Below, piece by piece: positions 1-10,528 of a stretch of DNA of 64,000 nucleotides. Each line of letters starts with the position of its first letter. Positions within the stretch are counted from its first letter, which is position 1. The notes beneath the pieces are model-generated. The model ran no database searches. It was not told the DNA's origin and saw nothing but the letters and a program-made list of their open reading frames with translations. The stretch is from Chrysoperla carnea (lineage: Eukaryota; Arthropoda; Insecta; Neuroptera; Chrysopidae), in contig NC_058337.1 of assembly GCF_905475395.1 (NCBI RefSeq), positions 86,050,368 to 86,114,367 on the forward strand, read 5' to 3'. Made by a program: the position numbers and the translations under genes.

Positions 1-1072
1 ACATAGGATGGGTACGTTTTGTCGCGAACATAAAATTTGAAGGGGTAGAATAGGGGATGATAGTACTTATGGGAAACCAATTATTGCTCAACTTAATTTA
101 TTAACAATATTTTAGGTTATATATCAGAATAGAACGTAAACAACTCGAAAACCACCTCTTTTTATACGGTAATAATCGAAAACTCATTTTTTTTTCTTTA
201 TATAGGAAGCGGAGAAGAGAGACTGTATTTACAGAATTGTCGAATGCTTTTGGAATACCTTTACTCGCTCTTTTACCCGATTTTACCCTAAAGTTCGCCC
301 GAATTTTTTAACTCAGCATTGAATTTCTATACACGGTTTCTTTTTTCTGATAAAAAGCTGTCAGGCCTATTTAAGACCATGATTTTCACTGTATGTGTTT
401 TATCAGAGTAATATTGGCAGACACTGCAGACTTTTTTTGAGTAATTCAACAATAAAATTTCGTTAATTAAAAAAAAACCTTGTCTTACACCTTATTCAAC
501 ACATTTGATTGGGGAAATTGCTCTCAATCGACAAAAAAAAAATTATTTACAAAACACCAGACGGTAACGATTCATGCATTGAATCATACACTAGCTGGTA
601 GAATAGTACCTTCTCTTATAAACAGGCTGTCATTATCAATCTTCTTTTTTGCATCACTTTATCAATTAGATAATTTCATTTACGAAACATGTGTATCTAT
701 CAGTGATGTGTCACGCTAGAAAACTTTTTTGTGCTTACTTAGAAAACTATCTCTATACATTTATATGTATCTCTGGGTCACAAAATGTGCACCATTACCA
801 TCTCGAGTCCATAATACAAGTCGTGGAGCCTGCTTAGTCGGATGTATATTATTTTGATGTAACAGTGCTTGTTGTACACTGTACTGCAGTCGGTTTATTT
901 ATTTATTGACTTACAATATTTTCCTTTTTCAAATTTTTATTTACATTTTTCTAATTTTTTCACATTTATTTAAGAATTGCAAAAAACTTATAAAACAAAT
1001 AGGTATACCAACAAATATTGATTAAAATTAATTATACATTTATAAATAACTTCTGTCTTAATTTTTTTTTAA
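1..1072. other. Flank downstream of gene A, no gene seen
   Basis: AT-rich sequence without a convincing exon on either strand. Positions about 36-62 hold a fragment of repeat R5 (GGGTAGAATAGGGGATGA), also seen near 20075 and 21045. Confidence 0.6.
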
Positions 1073-4000
1073 TTAATTAGGAAACAATTCTTCTGATGGT
1101 ATTACTTCCAACATTTCACTCAAAATTGACTTGATAATTTGACTTGCTGTTTCATCAATAATTGGTGCTACACTTTGTAAAACTTCGGCAGAATTTTCAT
1201 TGAAGAAATTCATTGCAATATCGGCTGTCATAATTTTAAAACAAAATTTTGATTTAATATATTTAAATTAATTACTAAAAATTTTTAAAAACTAAAAATT
1301 TTTTGTTATGTTTATAGAAAAAGAATTACAAAATAGACGTGTATGAATTTTGTTTCTAAGCAGTAATATTATATTATTATCACAAGCTACTAAAAATATT
1401 ATTAATTATTTTTGAGAAAAACAGCCGGGGAGACGATGGCAACGACTTTTCCCCCTGTTTTAGAAGGTAATATCGTGATATTTTTCTCATTTATTAAAAT
1501 CTGGTCCAATTTCTTTTAACCAATTTTCATTTCATAGCTATTACCTAAATGTCAATTTATTGAACCAAATAGAACTACTTTGGGTTATTTTACGTCAAGA
1601 AGAACTCTTTGTGATTTTTTCGTAAAGCTCACCGTTTTCAAAATTCAAAAGCCATTTTAGATGTTGAAAATCAAAACTAAGAATTAAATTTTTAAGCTTA
1701 CCAATATCCTAAAATAATCTATGATCATCCTTTAACAAAATTTTGTAAAGTAGGTAATTAGAGTTTTCTTTACTCTAAAAAAAACCTTGTGTTTTAAGTT
1801 TTAATTACTAGATAATTTTCCTGTAACAGTACATGAGACAGAAATACTTCATTTTTATATGTTATCGTGTCACAATGTGTCTTATGGCCTAAGAGTATCG
1901 CTCGTGAACTGATATTATGGCCTAGCTTATATGTTATCAAAATAGGAAATACTAAAAATGTCTTTTCTTCAAAGGTTATTTTAGAATTTTTGCAAGCTTA
2001 TAAATGAAGTCTTTAGAATGCTACTCTCATTTGAAAAAGACCTTTTTGAAGTCTTTTGAAATTGAATTGTTAATACCTCGAAAACGGTGGGATCAACCAA
2101 AAAATCATAAATTAATAATTGGGCGTAAAATTCACCAAAAAACATAGGTAAATAGATCTAGTTCAAAATATTGAAATTGGACAGTTATCAAAAAGAAAAT
2201 TGATTTAACTCTTGTTCTTTATTAAGGAACGTCTTTTGAACGAAAGCATGCAAAGAAATGGAAACATGATAATTTTTCCAACGGATAATCTGTTTGTGCT
2301 CCTCTATTTGTGCACTATAATTCATTGACTATACCGATTGTAAGCTATCTCGTTAGCCATTTAAAATATATGAAGTAAGATGAATTTTTATGGACGTTCT
2401 TATAAGTATAAAAGAAAGAGGGATTGTGTGCTCTGTGTTACGGTGTGTTATGCTTATGTGTTCCTGTGTGTGATTGGTATCGCGTGGACGTGGGTACAAC
2501 TTCAAGTTATCAGTCTGACTGGCGATAAGAGCGTCCTTAAAAACTATTCTTATTTCATATATGTAATATAAATGGCTAACGATATGGTTTACAAACAGAA
2601 AATACATCTTTTACTGAAATAAAGAATACAATATATAATACTATTTCCTTTACCTGCTTGTTGATTTTTTGCATTTGATTCAACCAAATTCAATTTTCCA
2701 CCACCAACTTTAATTTTACTTGTAATTTGAGTCAATTTTAAACGTTTGACTCCTTTATCATCAATTTCATTTGATTTAAGATCTACAACGGCATCGATTC
2801 CATCTAGAATGTAAAAATTAACGAATTATTTATTTGTATCAGATATACATACACATTATTTAAATACGTACTAAAATTTCCGGTCATTTTTCCTTTAATA
2901 TTCAATGGAATTTGTAATAGTTTTCCATTAAGATCGTATCCACCACTTAATTTCAATTCTGGAATCTTTATTTTAACTTTTCCGTCCAATGTTTTAGGAT
3001 TTAAGCTGTAATAAATTTAATTAAATGAAAATATATATACTCATTTTTTTGTTATATCTTTCACTTACTTAACCTCTTCAACAATGAATTTACTTCCGCC
3101 CGCAGCAACAATATCAGTGAATTTTCCAGTAATTTTAATACCTTCCAATGCTTTGTCAATATTTACAACGTTTAATTTAAATGGATCTATAGGTGGTAAT
3201 TTGATTGATGGAATTCCTTTTTCTATTTCTGGACGTAATTTATTTAATAAAACTGTTGAACATTGATTTAAGTTTGGATCTGAACGTTTACATCCTGTGA
3301 TTGAATCCGCTATATATTGATGAAAATTTTATTAAAATTGCTTAATAAAAATTCTATTATTTAGGTGAACCGAATGTTAATACTTGTGAGGTTGTGAAGA
3401 ACCTTTGGTCTAGTGCACTTACGTAAATCATAGAGAGGTGACCTAAAAATTTTGACTCTAGATTTTTTGATTAAATCATTCAATAGAGAGTTATTTGGAG
3501 ACCTTTAATCTGAGATCGTACTGAGCCTTGATTTGCCAGCCCTTGCTTGGCTAAATAGGAACCAACGCTAACGTATATATCCTCGGTTTGCTAATTTTTG
3601 CCTAGGCCTCGGCCTTGGCTAGTTAAACAGGGCCTGATATACTTGTCTCACAAAAACGCAAGGGTAAGCAAACTGAGGCGTTTAACTTGCCGTTGTGGCA
3701 AATGAATAATAAAATGTCAGATTAATTTTTGTTTTTCTTTCCCCCAGGTTTGTTACGAAAATTCTAAACTAGGCCCAATGCTACAACAATCTCCACCCAA
3801 GCTTGAACTAGTATGTGTCCGGGTGTTTTCTCTATGGTACGATCTTCTGTAAAAGGATGTGAGCTATTTTTTAATGGTGTCTGTAGTAAGTAAAATGATC
3901 TGCAAACAGTTAACCCGAAATTTAAGGTACCAGTTTTTTAGGAATTATTGATAACATGATAATGGCCATAAATACATCTGTATCATTGCCTGTAATTGTG

Positions 4001-4510
4001 GGAGATACAGGCAATTAGAGCGTATAAATTTCCGCTTTCACTACGTGTAATTAATTTAGCCTTCACCACTATTGAAACCAACGACTTCTACAGAATCTTA
4101 CATCGCCATCGCTGCACTTAAACTTACGCTCACTTTAGAGTACACATGAGATAAACCTAGGAGGACACATATTCACTGTTATTTCAAAGCATGTATATCT
4201 GAGAAACAAGATTTTCAGATACATGGTGATTTAAGGTAGCTAAAGCATATGTACATCTTGGAATGCCAATAATTATTTGGGATCAAATAATAATGAAATC
4301 GGTAAACTTAAGGGAAGTGCCCATTTAGTTTAGACGCCATTATTGAGTAATGCCTGTTTATAAGCAAAAACCTCTCACCTTGGTAGCCCCTAGCTATAAA
4401 ATTTGTTTTGCTTTTGCATTAATTTGAAAATTATTAAAATACTTACGTAACACTCGTCCATTACAGATTGTGATTGTTGAAATAAGTACACTTAGTAATA
4501 TAAATTTCAT
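1073..4510 (-). CDS. Gene A: takeout/JHBP-family secreted protein, five coding exons, 246 aa
   Basis: Coding exons in transcription order are 4447-4510, 3069-3309, 2872-3005, 2654-2803 and 1073-1224. All four introns (1137, 63, 68 and 1429 nt) are GT-AG and keep frame, giving 741 nt including TAA. Residues 1-20 are a signal peptide (MKFILLSVLIST core), so the protein should be secreted. The N-terminal cysteine pair of the family is present as CKRSDPNLNQC, followed by the LRPEIEKGIPSIKLPPIDP segment. The carboxy end is EELFPN, the usual family terminus. Family members bind hydrophobic ligands such as juvenile hormone; the ligand here is unknown. The LFNGDxxLG motif before the last exon, kept in genes B, C and D, is replaced by NLVESNAKNQQAA, so A is the most divergent copy. 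A minus-strand AATAAA at 965-970 is a candidate poly(A) signal. Start chosen as the only ATG giving a signal peptide with a correctly phased donor (C|gtaagt). Confidence 0.9.
2341..2591. mobile_element. MITE with about 60-bp terminal inverted repeats, in intron 4 of gene A
   Basis: The left end (from AGCTATCTCGTTAGCCATTT at 2343) and the right end (AAATGGCTAACGATATGGTT, ending about 2589) are inverted copies of each other over roughly 60 bp. TA is present at both flanks. There is no coding capacity. A relative with a truncated left end lies at 60510-60800. TA flanks suggest the Tc1/mariner group, but this is inference. Confidence 0.7.
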
Positions 4511-4829
4511 TGTTACCGATGATCCGTATAATTGAATGTCAGTACAATGATTGAACAATAAACATAAAATTATGACTGATATATATATTATTGAATCCTT
4601 AATTAAGGAACAAAAAAATAAATATATGACAGAGTCAACTAATTTATTCCATTTTCCATAATTTATTTGTTTGTATAATACTAATAAAATCATAGAATGT
4701 ATTCGGTATTTCATTCGAATTAGCATTTTTAATTTTTTAATCGGAAAAATTGTGTTTATAATTATTTTTATTTGTTTCTTTTGTGTTTATATTCAATAAA
4801 TAACAAATGGAAATTAAAGAGAATTGGAA

Positions 4830-5245
4830 AAAATACACTCGATCCAGGACTCGAATACGGCCTTCTTTGATTCATGTCAAGCGCCCTACTTATTAGGCCA
4901 TTCGAGTTCTAGACACAGAGTGAAATTTTTTCAACTCATGGAATTTTTATTTATACTTTGTTTACTCACTTATTTATTATTATTACTTTTTGTTTTTGTT
5001 ACTTTTAATTATGTATACGATATTTATTTACATCATGGTCTCTCGATTACAATTTATGATTTTTAATATGATACATACAGCGTAAACAAAAATTGCACTC
5101 TGTGTCTAGAACTTGAATGGCCTAATTGGTAGGGCGCTTGACATGAATCCAAGAAGTCCAATTATAATCGAAAGATCATGATGTAAATAAATATCGTATA
5201 CATTAATAAAAGTAAACAAAAACAAAAAGTAAAAACAAATGTAAA
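4830..5245. mobile_element. Inverted cluster of tRNA-derived SINE fragments
   Basis: On the plus strand a SINE starts near 5092 with the pol III A box TGGCCTAATTGG (about 5118) and runs to an A-rich tail near 5245. On the minus strand a head fragment (about 4925 to 4830) has the same A-box region and a better B box (ATTCGAGTCCTGG). A separate minus-strand tail fragment lies at about 5080-4935. A further tail copy lies at 32825-32935. The parts suggest at least two insertions in opposite directions. Confidence 0.7.
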
Positions 5246-5314
5246 ATTGAAATTATAAATATTTAATAATTTTTGAGGTCCATATAGGAGGCTGAATATT
5301 TATGGAAATAGGGT

Positions 5315-5510
5315 AACACGGTTGTCGGGGTGTCCAATATTATCATTTCACACGATAGGGGGTTGTTCGAATACATTAAATCTGAATTTGCGTATTCGGA
5401 AATTAACCCTTTCGCCGCCATCTTGGATAATGACTTTTTTTTGCATTTTCATTCCAATTTGATGATTTTGATGTCGTTGGACTTGTTAATGTCAAAGTAC
5501 ACGGTACGAT
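5315..5510 (+). repeat. Dispersed repeat, inverted relative at 63640-63870
   Basis: The block with GATAGGGGGTTGTTCGAA, CCCTTTCGCCGCCATCTTGG and GATGATTTTGATGTCGTTGG recurs in the same order on the minus strand at 63640-63870. Both copies are open in short frames, but those frames follow the repeat and look like no known protein. The type of element is unknown. Confidence 0.65.
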
Positions 5511-7561
5511 AGATAGAAAAAAAGTTATTCGTGTTCAAAGTCAAAATTTTTCAAAAAGTCGAATGAGCTTCTGATTTGACGAGAAATTCCAAGATTTCAG
5601 ACTCTTCCAGAAGAAATATTCAGAGTTAAATTAATGTTAATACGACGAACCGAAAATGAAGGAGAAAAGTTTCAATAAAGTAATAGAATCACAATAAAAA
5701 TATTTATAATCGGAGATAACAATTGCAACGTTATTCTTAAAACATGCACCATACTAAGTTGAACACCGAGCGTGGATGAAAATATTCAAAGGTCGACTTT
5801 GGGCTAGGATTGGACGGCGACAAATAAACCAATTTAAGATAGATAGATAAATCAAATTACGCGTAATTAAGCCCTTTTTAAAAAACGTTCTATTGATCAA
5901 CCGCTGTGGTGCACTTTTAAAAAATTATTTGCAAAAACCGTTACAAAAATTAATAATTATTTTATTATTATTATTATTTAAAAATAAACTTTAATTTATC
6001 TTAAAAACAAGTGAACGAAATAGCAAATTAAAAAAATGAGAATGATCGCAGATGCAATATCTGATTTGTGGATTTTTATTTGTTTTTACCTTAAAGCTGT
6101 AAGTTAGAGCATTGAGTAAGCATATATAAGTAAAAGATTAAAGATCTTAAAAGACACCATACTTATTTAACTACAATTGTTGGATAAAGCAAATTTATGA
6201 AAGTAACTGCTCAGATTCCAATTTTTAATATACGAATTCAATAAATAAGGTCCTAAGAGTTTATTTGTAAAGTTTGTAATCCGACCCTGTGTCAAACATT
6301 GTCACAAAGTACTCAATAATGAAACAGCCTTGGCAATTTCTAAATTGATGCATAACAACGAATAAAACCACACATTAAGTACAATCAACTTTGATCCAGA
6401 GTTTATGGAAGAAATCGAAAAATTTAAATTCATTCATGGACGAAAATATAAGGAAATTACTTTTGAAAATTTATTAAGAGTCTAAAAATAAAACAAGAAT
6501 AGAAAATAAACAATGCAAAGCTAGCAAGGTAAACTGCTTTAACGTGAATCAGTGAATTATCATTTTCTATTTTAATTACTAGAAAAAAATATGTTAAACT
6601 TGTTATTATTATTTCATACTTTTAATATGGAGGGTGATTTTACCTCTATATATATGTATTGATTTAGAGGTAATGTTCCATTCTATCGTGAGTTAAAATA
6701 GACTATTTTTGTTTCAAAATTCAAGATCCTTTGATTGAAAAAAATTATATTTTTGGCTATTGATCTGTAATTAAAGTACGTCAGCTCTTAATGAAGCGAA
6801 ATTTACATGATTCTTTTTGTTTGCTATTTGATGAACTGATAAAGATACGTTTGATAACGTGGAAAAATGAGTCGGACTCAAAAATCGTACAATTCGAATA
6901 CAGTAAATTTTCAGACTTTTATTAATATTTATAGAGATTTGTGTAAAAAAACATTAAAACTTTGGAAAAACTATTTAAAAGGAATCAAAAGAATATTATA
7001 ATAATCTTGAAAAGATACAAAATAATAAAATTTACAGGTTTGACAGAAAAAATAATCGAAACAAAGTGTAAAAAATGGATAAAAGTACAATAAAATTGGT
7101 TAAGATGAAATAAAATAGAAAATAAATGACAGACTACACATTTAAAAACACTCATTAATAAATAATTAAAACAGTTTTAAAAATAGTAAAAATAAAAAAA
7201 AGTGTCATGTCACAGTTTATATTATAAATTAGAACAAAGCACGCGGCACACACATATCACAGATAACACTTCACAGTTGGGGGAGGCATGGCGCAGATGT
7301 TCGGGACATCCAATACTTGTGTGCAGGGTCACAGAGACTAATCGTGGTTTGGAGATATTCCCAAAGACTTCGCAACCCTATAGTTCTGAGCTAGCCATGA
7401 CCCAAGCGAACCAACGACAAAAGCATCCAATAAGACCCTATAGCCTTTCGAGGATAACTTTCAAGTTGGTTATATTTGTCGAGCTTTTGCTGTCGAGCCA
7501 CCTCTAGGGCATCTGGGGATTAAAAAGGGATCAAAAGAGTATTATTACACATAGTGTAACA

Positions 7562-7634
7562 ACAGGAGTGACGGAGTTGGTTCCGCCCTAGACCGAATAT
7601 CTAGAGGACCCGGGTTCGAGTCCCGGCTTCTGTG
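7562..7634 (+). tRNA. tRNA-like cloverleaf, anticodon position GAA, probably pseudogene or SINE head
   Basis: 73 nt fold as a standard tRNA. There is a 7-bp acceptor stem (ACAGGAG with CTTCTGT, one G-T pair), a D arm with G18G19, a perfect 5-bp anticodon stem (CTAGA/TCTAG), a 5-nt variable loop, and a perfect 5-bp T stem with TTCGAGT. A run of seven T (about 7642-7648) follows and could end pol III transcription. The anticodon position reads GAA (Phe), but position 33 is C instead of the near-universal T and the discriminator is G, not the A expected for tRNA-Phe. I therefore favour a tRNA pseudogene or the head of a tRNA-derived SINE. Confidence 0.55.
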
Positions 7635-8847
7635 TAGTTTGTTTTTTTCTATTTGTTCAAATGAAAATAATTCATTTACGTTAATCTATTAAAGTATAAT
7701 GCATGATGGACTTTAATTTATGTAACAAATGAAAACTTTGATTTGATAATAAAAATGAGTATTGGCCTATTGTATTCATACTTTTTTATTTTATTTTAAA
7801 AAAATCATACGTTTTGCCTAATACAAAACATAGATAAATAAAAAAAACACATGAACTGTGAAGTCCAATCGGAAATGGATTTTACCCGAAAAATTTCTCG
7901 AGAAAGGACAAACTAGAACTTGTAACTTGCCTTGTAAAAAGTAACATGTTTTAAATATACATGTGTATATTTATACATAGAGGTTGGTTGTTTTCGTATC
8001 AGATTTTTTCTATTATTGTTGCTATATTGCTATATTTTACAAGGTATTTAAAAAGTAAAAAATTCGCGAAATATGGAATTTTTATATCAATAATATATTA
8101 TTGTCTTTTTTATAAAAAGCCTTGTTAAAATCGACAGCCTCCAGATTGAGCTTTTGAACTTGAAAATTTCGTCAAGATATTAATAACAGCCAATTATTGA
8201 AAAATTAAACATTGTAAAATTTGAAAATGTTAGGATACCAAGTCTAAGCTATTTACCAAGGGTGTTTTTAATGTTACAAAAATCAAAGTCTTTTCGCAGT
8301 TCTTCGCAATTTACTCAAAAACTGTACATTTAAGATAAAAAATGGGCCAGTTCACAGTTTTCGAGCGTAAAAGTTTGGGTCAATATGTGCATTTTGATTT
8401 TCTCTAGTTAGTAGATGTAAATGTTTATTCTACAGGGAAAAATCTAAAACTTGTTATTGCTGTTTTGCAGATTTGTGCAAATCATATGATATTTCATATA
8501 ATTTGATTGGAGAGATTTAATTAAAATTGACATTGGCGAAAAATGAAGCTTAAAATCAATAAGAATTCGCGCTATTTCCAACGCACTTTGAGTTTTAAAT
8601 GTTAGTGTAAAGCTAGTTTCTTCAGTTAAAATAAACAATTCTAGTTAATGTATAATTAATTAAAACAGGTTCGGTTCAAATAAATACCACGTGCAGATAT
8701 TTTTTGTATCTGATCTTGCACCAAAAGAATTGCAATTAATTTCAATATTAATGAATGATTCTAATCAAATTCATATTAGAAACGTTTCAACAATTTTAAT
8801 TAATTGTTAGATTTTTTTCATGAATATAGAGAATGGACTGAGAGTTT

Positions 8848-9110
8848 CATAGGTTAGGTAGGTTAGGTTAGAGCGGATGTTCTCGAAGGGGACACACTTA
8901 GACCATAGGGTCGTTTTGTGATACCGAAACGAGGGTTGGTCTATCACGACTACTACTCAATGAACTATTTGAAGAAGAACAACGGGAGTGCTTTGACGGC
9001 GGTGGATTCCTAGTCGAAGAGATCGTCAAAGAAATGCTGACTCAAATGAGCTTCCGCTCTCCATGGAAAGAAACGGGCAGCGACAGAGAAGATGAGGCAT
9101 CGCACAGTGG
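8848..9110 (+). repeat. GGTTAGGTT-headed dispersed repeat, copy 1
   Basis: Begins with GGTTAGGTAGGTTAGGTT, followed by a GC-richer body containing GGGACACACTTAGACC and GTGATACCGAAACG. A second, diverged copy is at 17003-17185. The short TTAGG-like head resembles insect telomere repeats but is far too short to be telomeric. Confidence 0.6.
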
Positions 9111-10528
9111 AATAATTATTCCAAATTTCCGGACAAAATATAATGAAAGGATTTTATGCTCAAAATTGATTTAAAAGACTATTTAGATGCAAAAGTACCT
9201 TTTCTTTGGCAATAATAGAAATTTTTAGTCATATACGCCTTCAAACCCAATTATTTCTTTTTCTTCTTCAATTTTTTTAAATTTTTTTGTTCTGAGACAC
9301 TTTTTTCCTTATCTATGCTTGATTTTGTTTCCACGTAAGGTGATTTTGGAATTATGAGATACAAAGTTTCACTGGAAAACTGCTTGCTCCTTTTGTTTGA
9401 CTTTTGCCTTCTTAAGCTATCTTAATCTCTATCCTTATCTTAGTTTTAAAAGAAAAGGCGCAGGTTCGCGCTAAATCTTTTTTCATAAACATTTTAAATA
9501 CTAAAATTTTACCTTGCTAGAAAAAATTTTGCCGGATAAAACCTTATACACAAATAAAAAGCTTTGGGTATGATAAATTTAATGAAGAAAATTACCTTTT
9601 TTAACAGCAAATATGAATCACAATTACATTTGTAAACATTAAATACTAATAAATAAAGCACAAATCTTCGTCTCCAATATTAGATAAAAAATTGTTACTT
9701 AATTGCATTAAAAAACACAGTAATCGTAAATTGAATGACACGGTAAATCGAGAGCTACGACAATAATAACATGCATCCGTAAAAGCAGGTAGATTGCGAC
9801 TTGCAAAATAGGCAGTGGTCGCGGTTGAGGTATTGTGCGGCGCTAAATATCTGTCTCTATATGTGCTATAAACAAAAGGAAAAGAGACAGATATTGGCCG
9901 CACGGTCCCTTCCTCTCTTTCTAGTGATTGATTAATTTCATGAGGGTGTTGCTGAGTGCATTATCTACGTCTGCTGATTTTTTAAAGACAAAGCTTCACT
10001 AATAAATTGTAAAATAGTTGAAATTTTCTTATCATATTACATCATCACTGCCTTAAGCAAAGCATAAAATATTTGTTGACCCTTGTTCTTTCAAAATAAG
10101 TTTAGGTGGTCCTAATGATGATTGATACCTAAAAGTTTTCTACATCTTGAACTAAGAAATCTGATTTCAAAATTGTTTTGTACTCATTTTCTATAAGATT
10201 ACCCAGATAGAAAGTATTTAACAGATATGTGATAATCGTTTTTATGGAAATTAGAATTTCTTTCTTGGGACGTACGAAAAATAATTAAATTGGCCGATGA
10301 ATTTGACAATATTACTTAAATTTTAACTTTCTGTTTGAAAACTTGAGCTTTTTTATTTATTTTTTATTTCGTGTTTCTCAGTACCTATTCATATCTACTA
10401 TACCTATCTTGGACGAATATAAAAACTTTTATCTCAGTGTAATAAAAAATAGAGCATTGAAATTACTTTCGAAAAATAAATAAATTTTTAAAAATATATT
10501 TAATAACTTAAAAAATAAAGAATACTTG

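Larger units (their letters stand above)
4511..10528. other. Intergenic region between genes A and B
   Basis: Six kb without a protein gene. It contains the SINE cluster at 4830-5245, a dispersed repeat at 5315-5510, a tRNA-like sequence at 7562-7634 and a GGTTAGGTT-type repeat at 8848-9110. A moderately GC-rich block at 7202-7507 has an open frame of 101 codons but shows no recognisable domain and is more likely repeat than gene. Confidence 0.6.

Noticed and set aside
4574-4590. TATA/initiator for gene A on the minus strand
   Set aside because: TATATATATCAGTC puts the two elements side by side, which is not the normal spacing.
7202-7507. Open frame of 101 codons, plus strand
   Set aside because: GC is higher than its surroundings, but there is no recognisable domain, no splice context and it adjoins a tRNA-like repeat. 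More likely repeat sequence.
8855-8875. TTAGG-like repeats as a telomere trace
   Set aside because: Only two or three units, part of a dispersed repeat also found at 17003.
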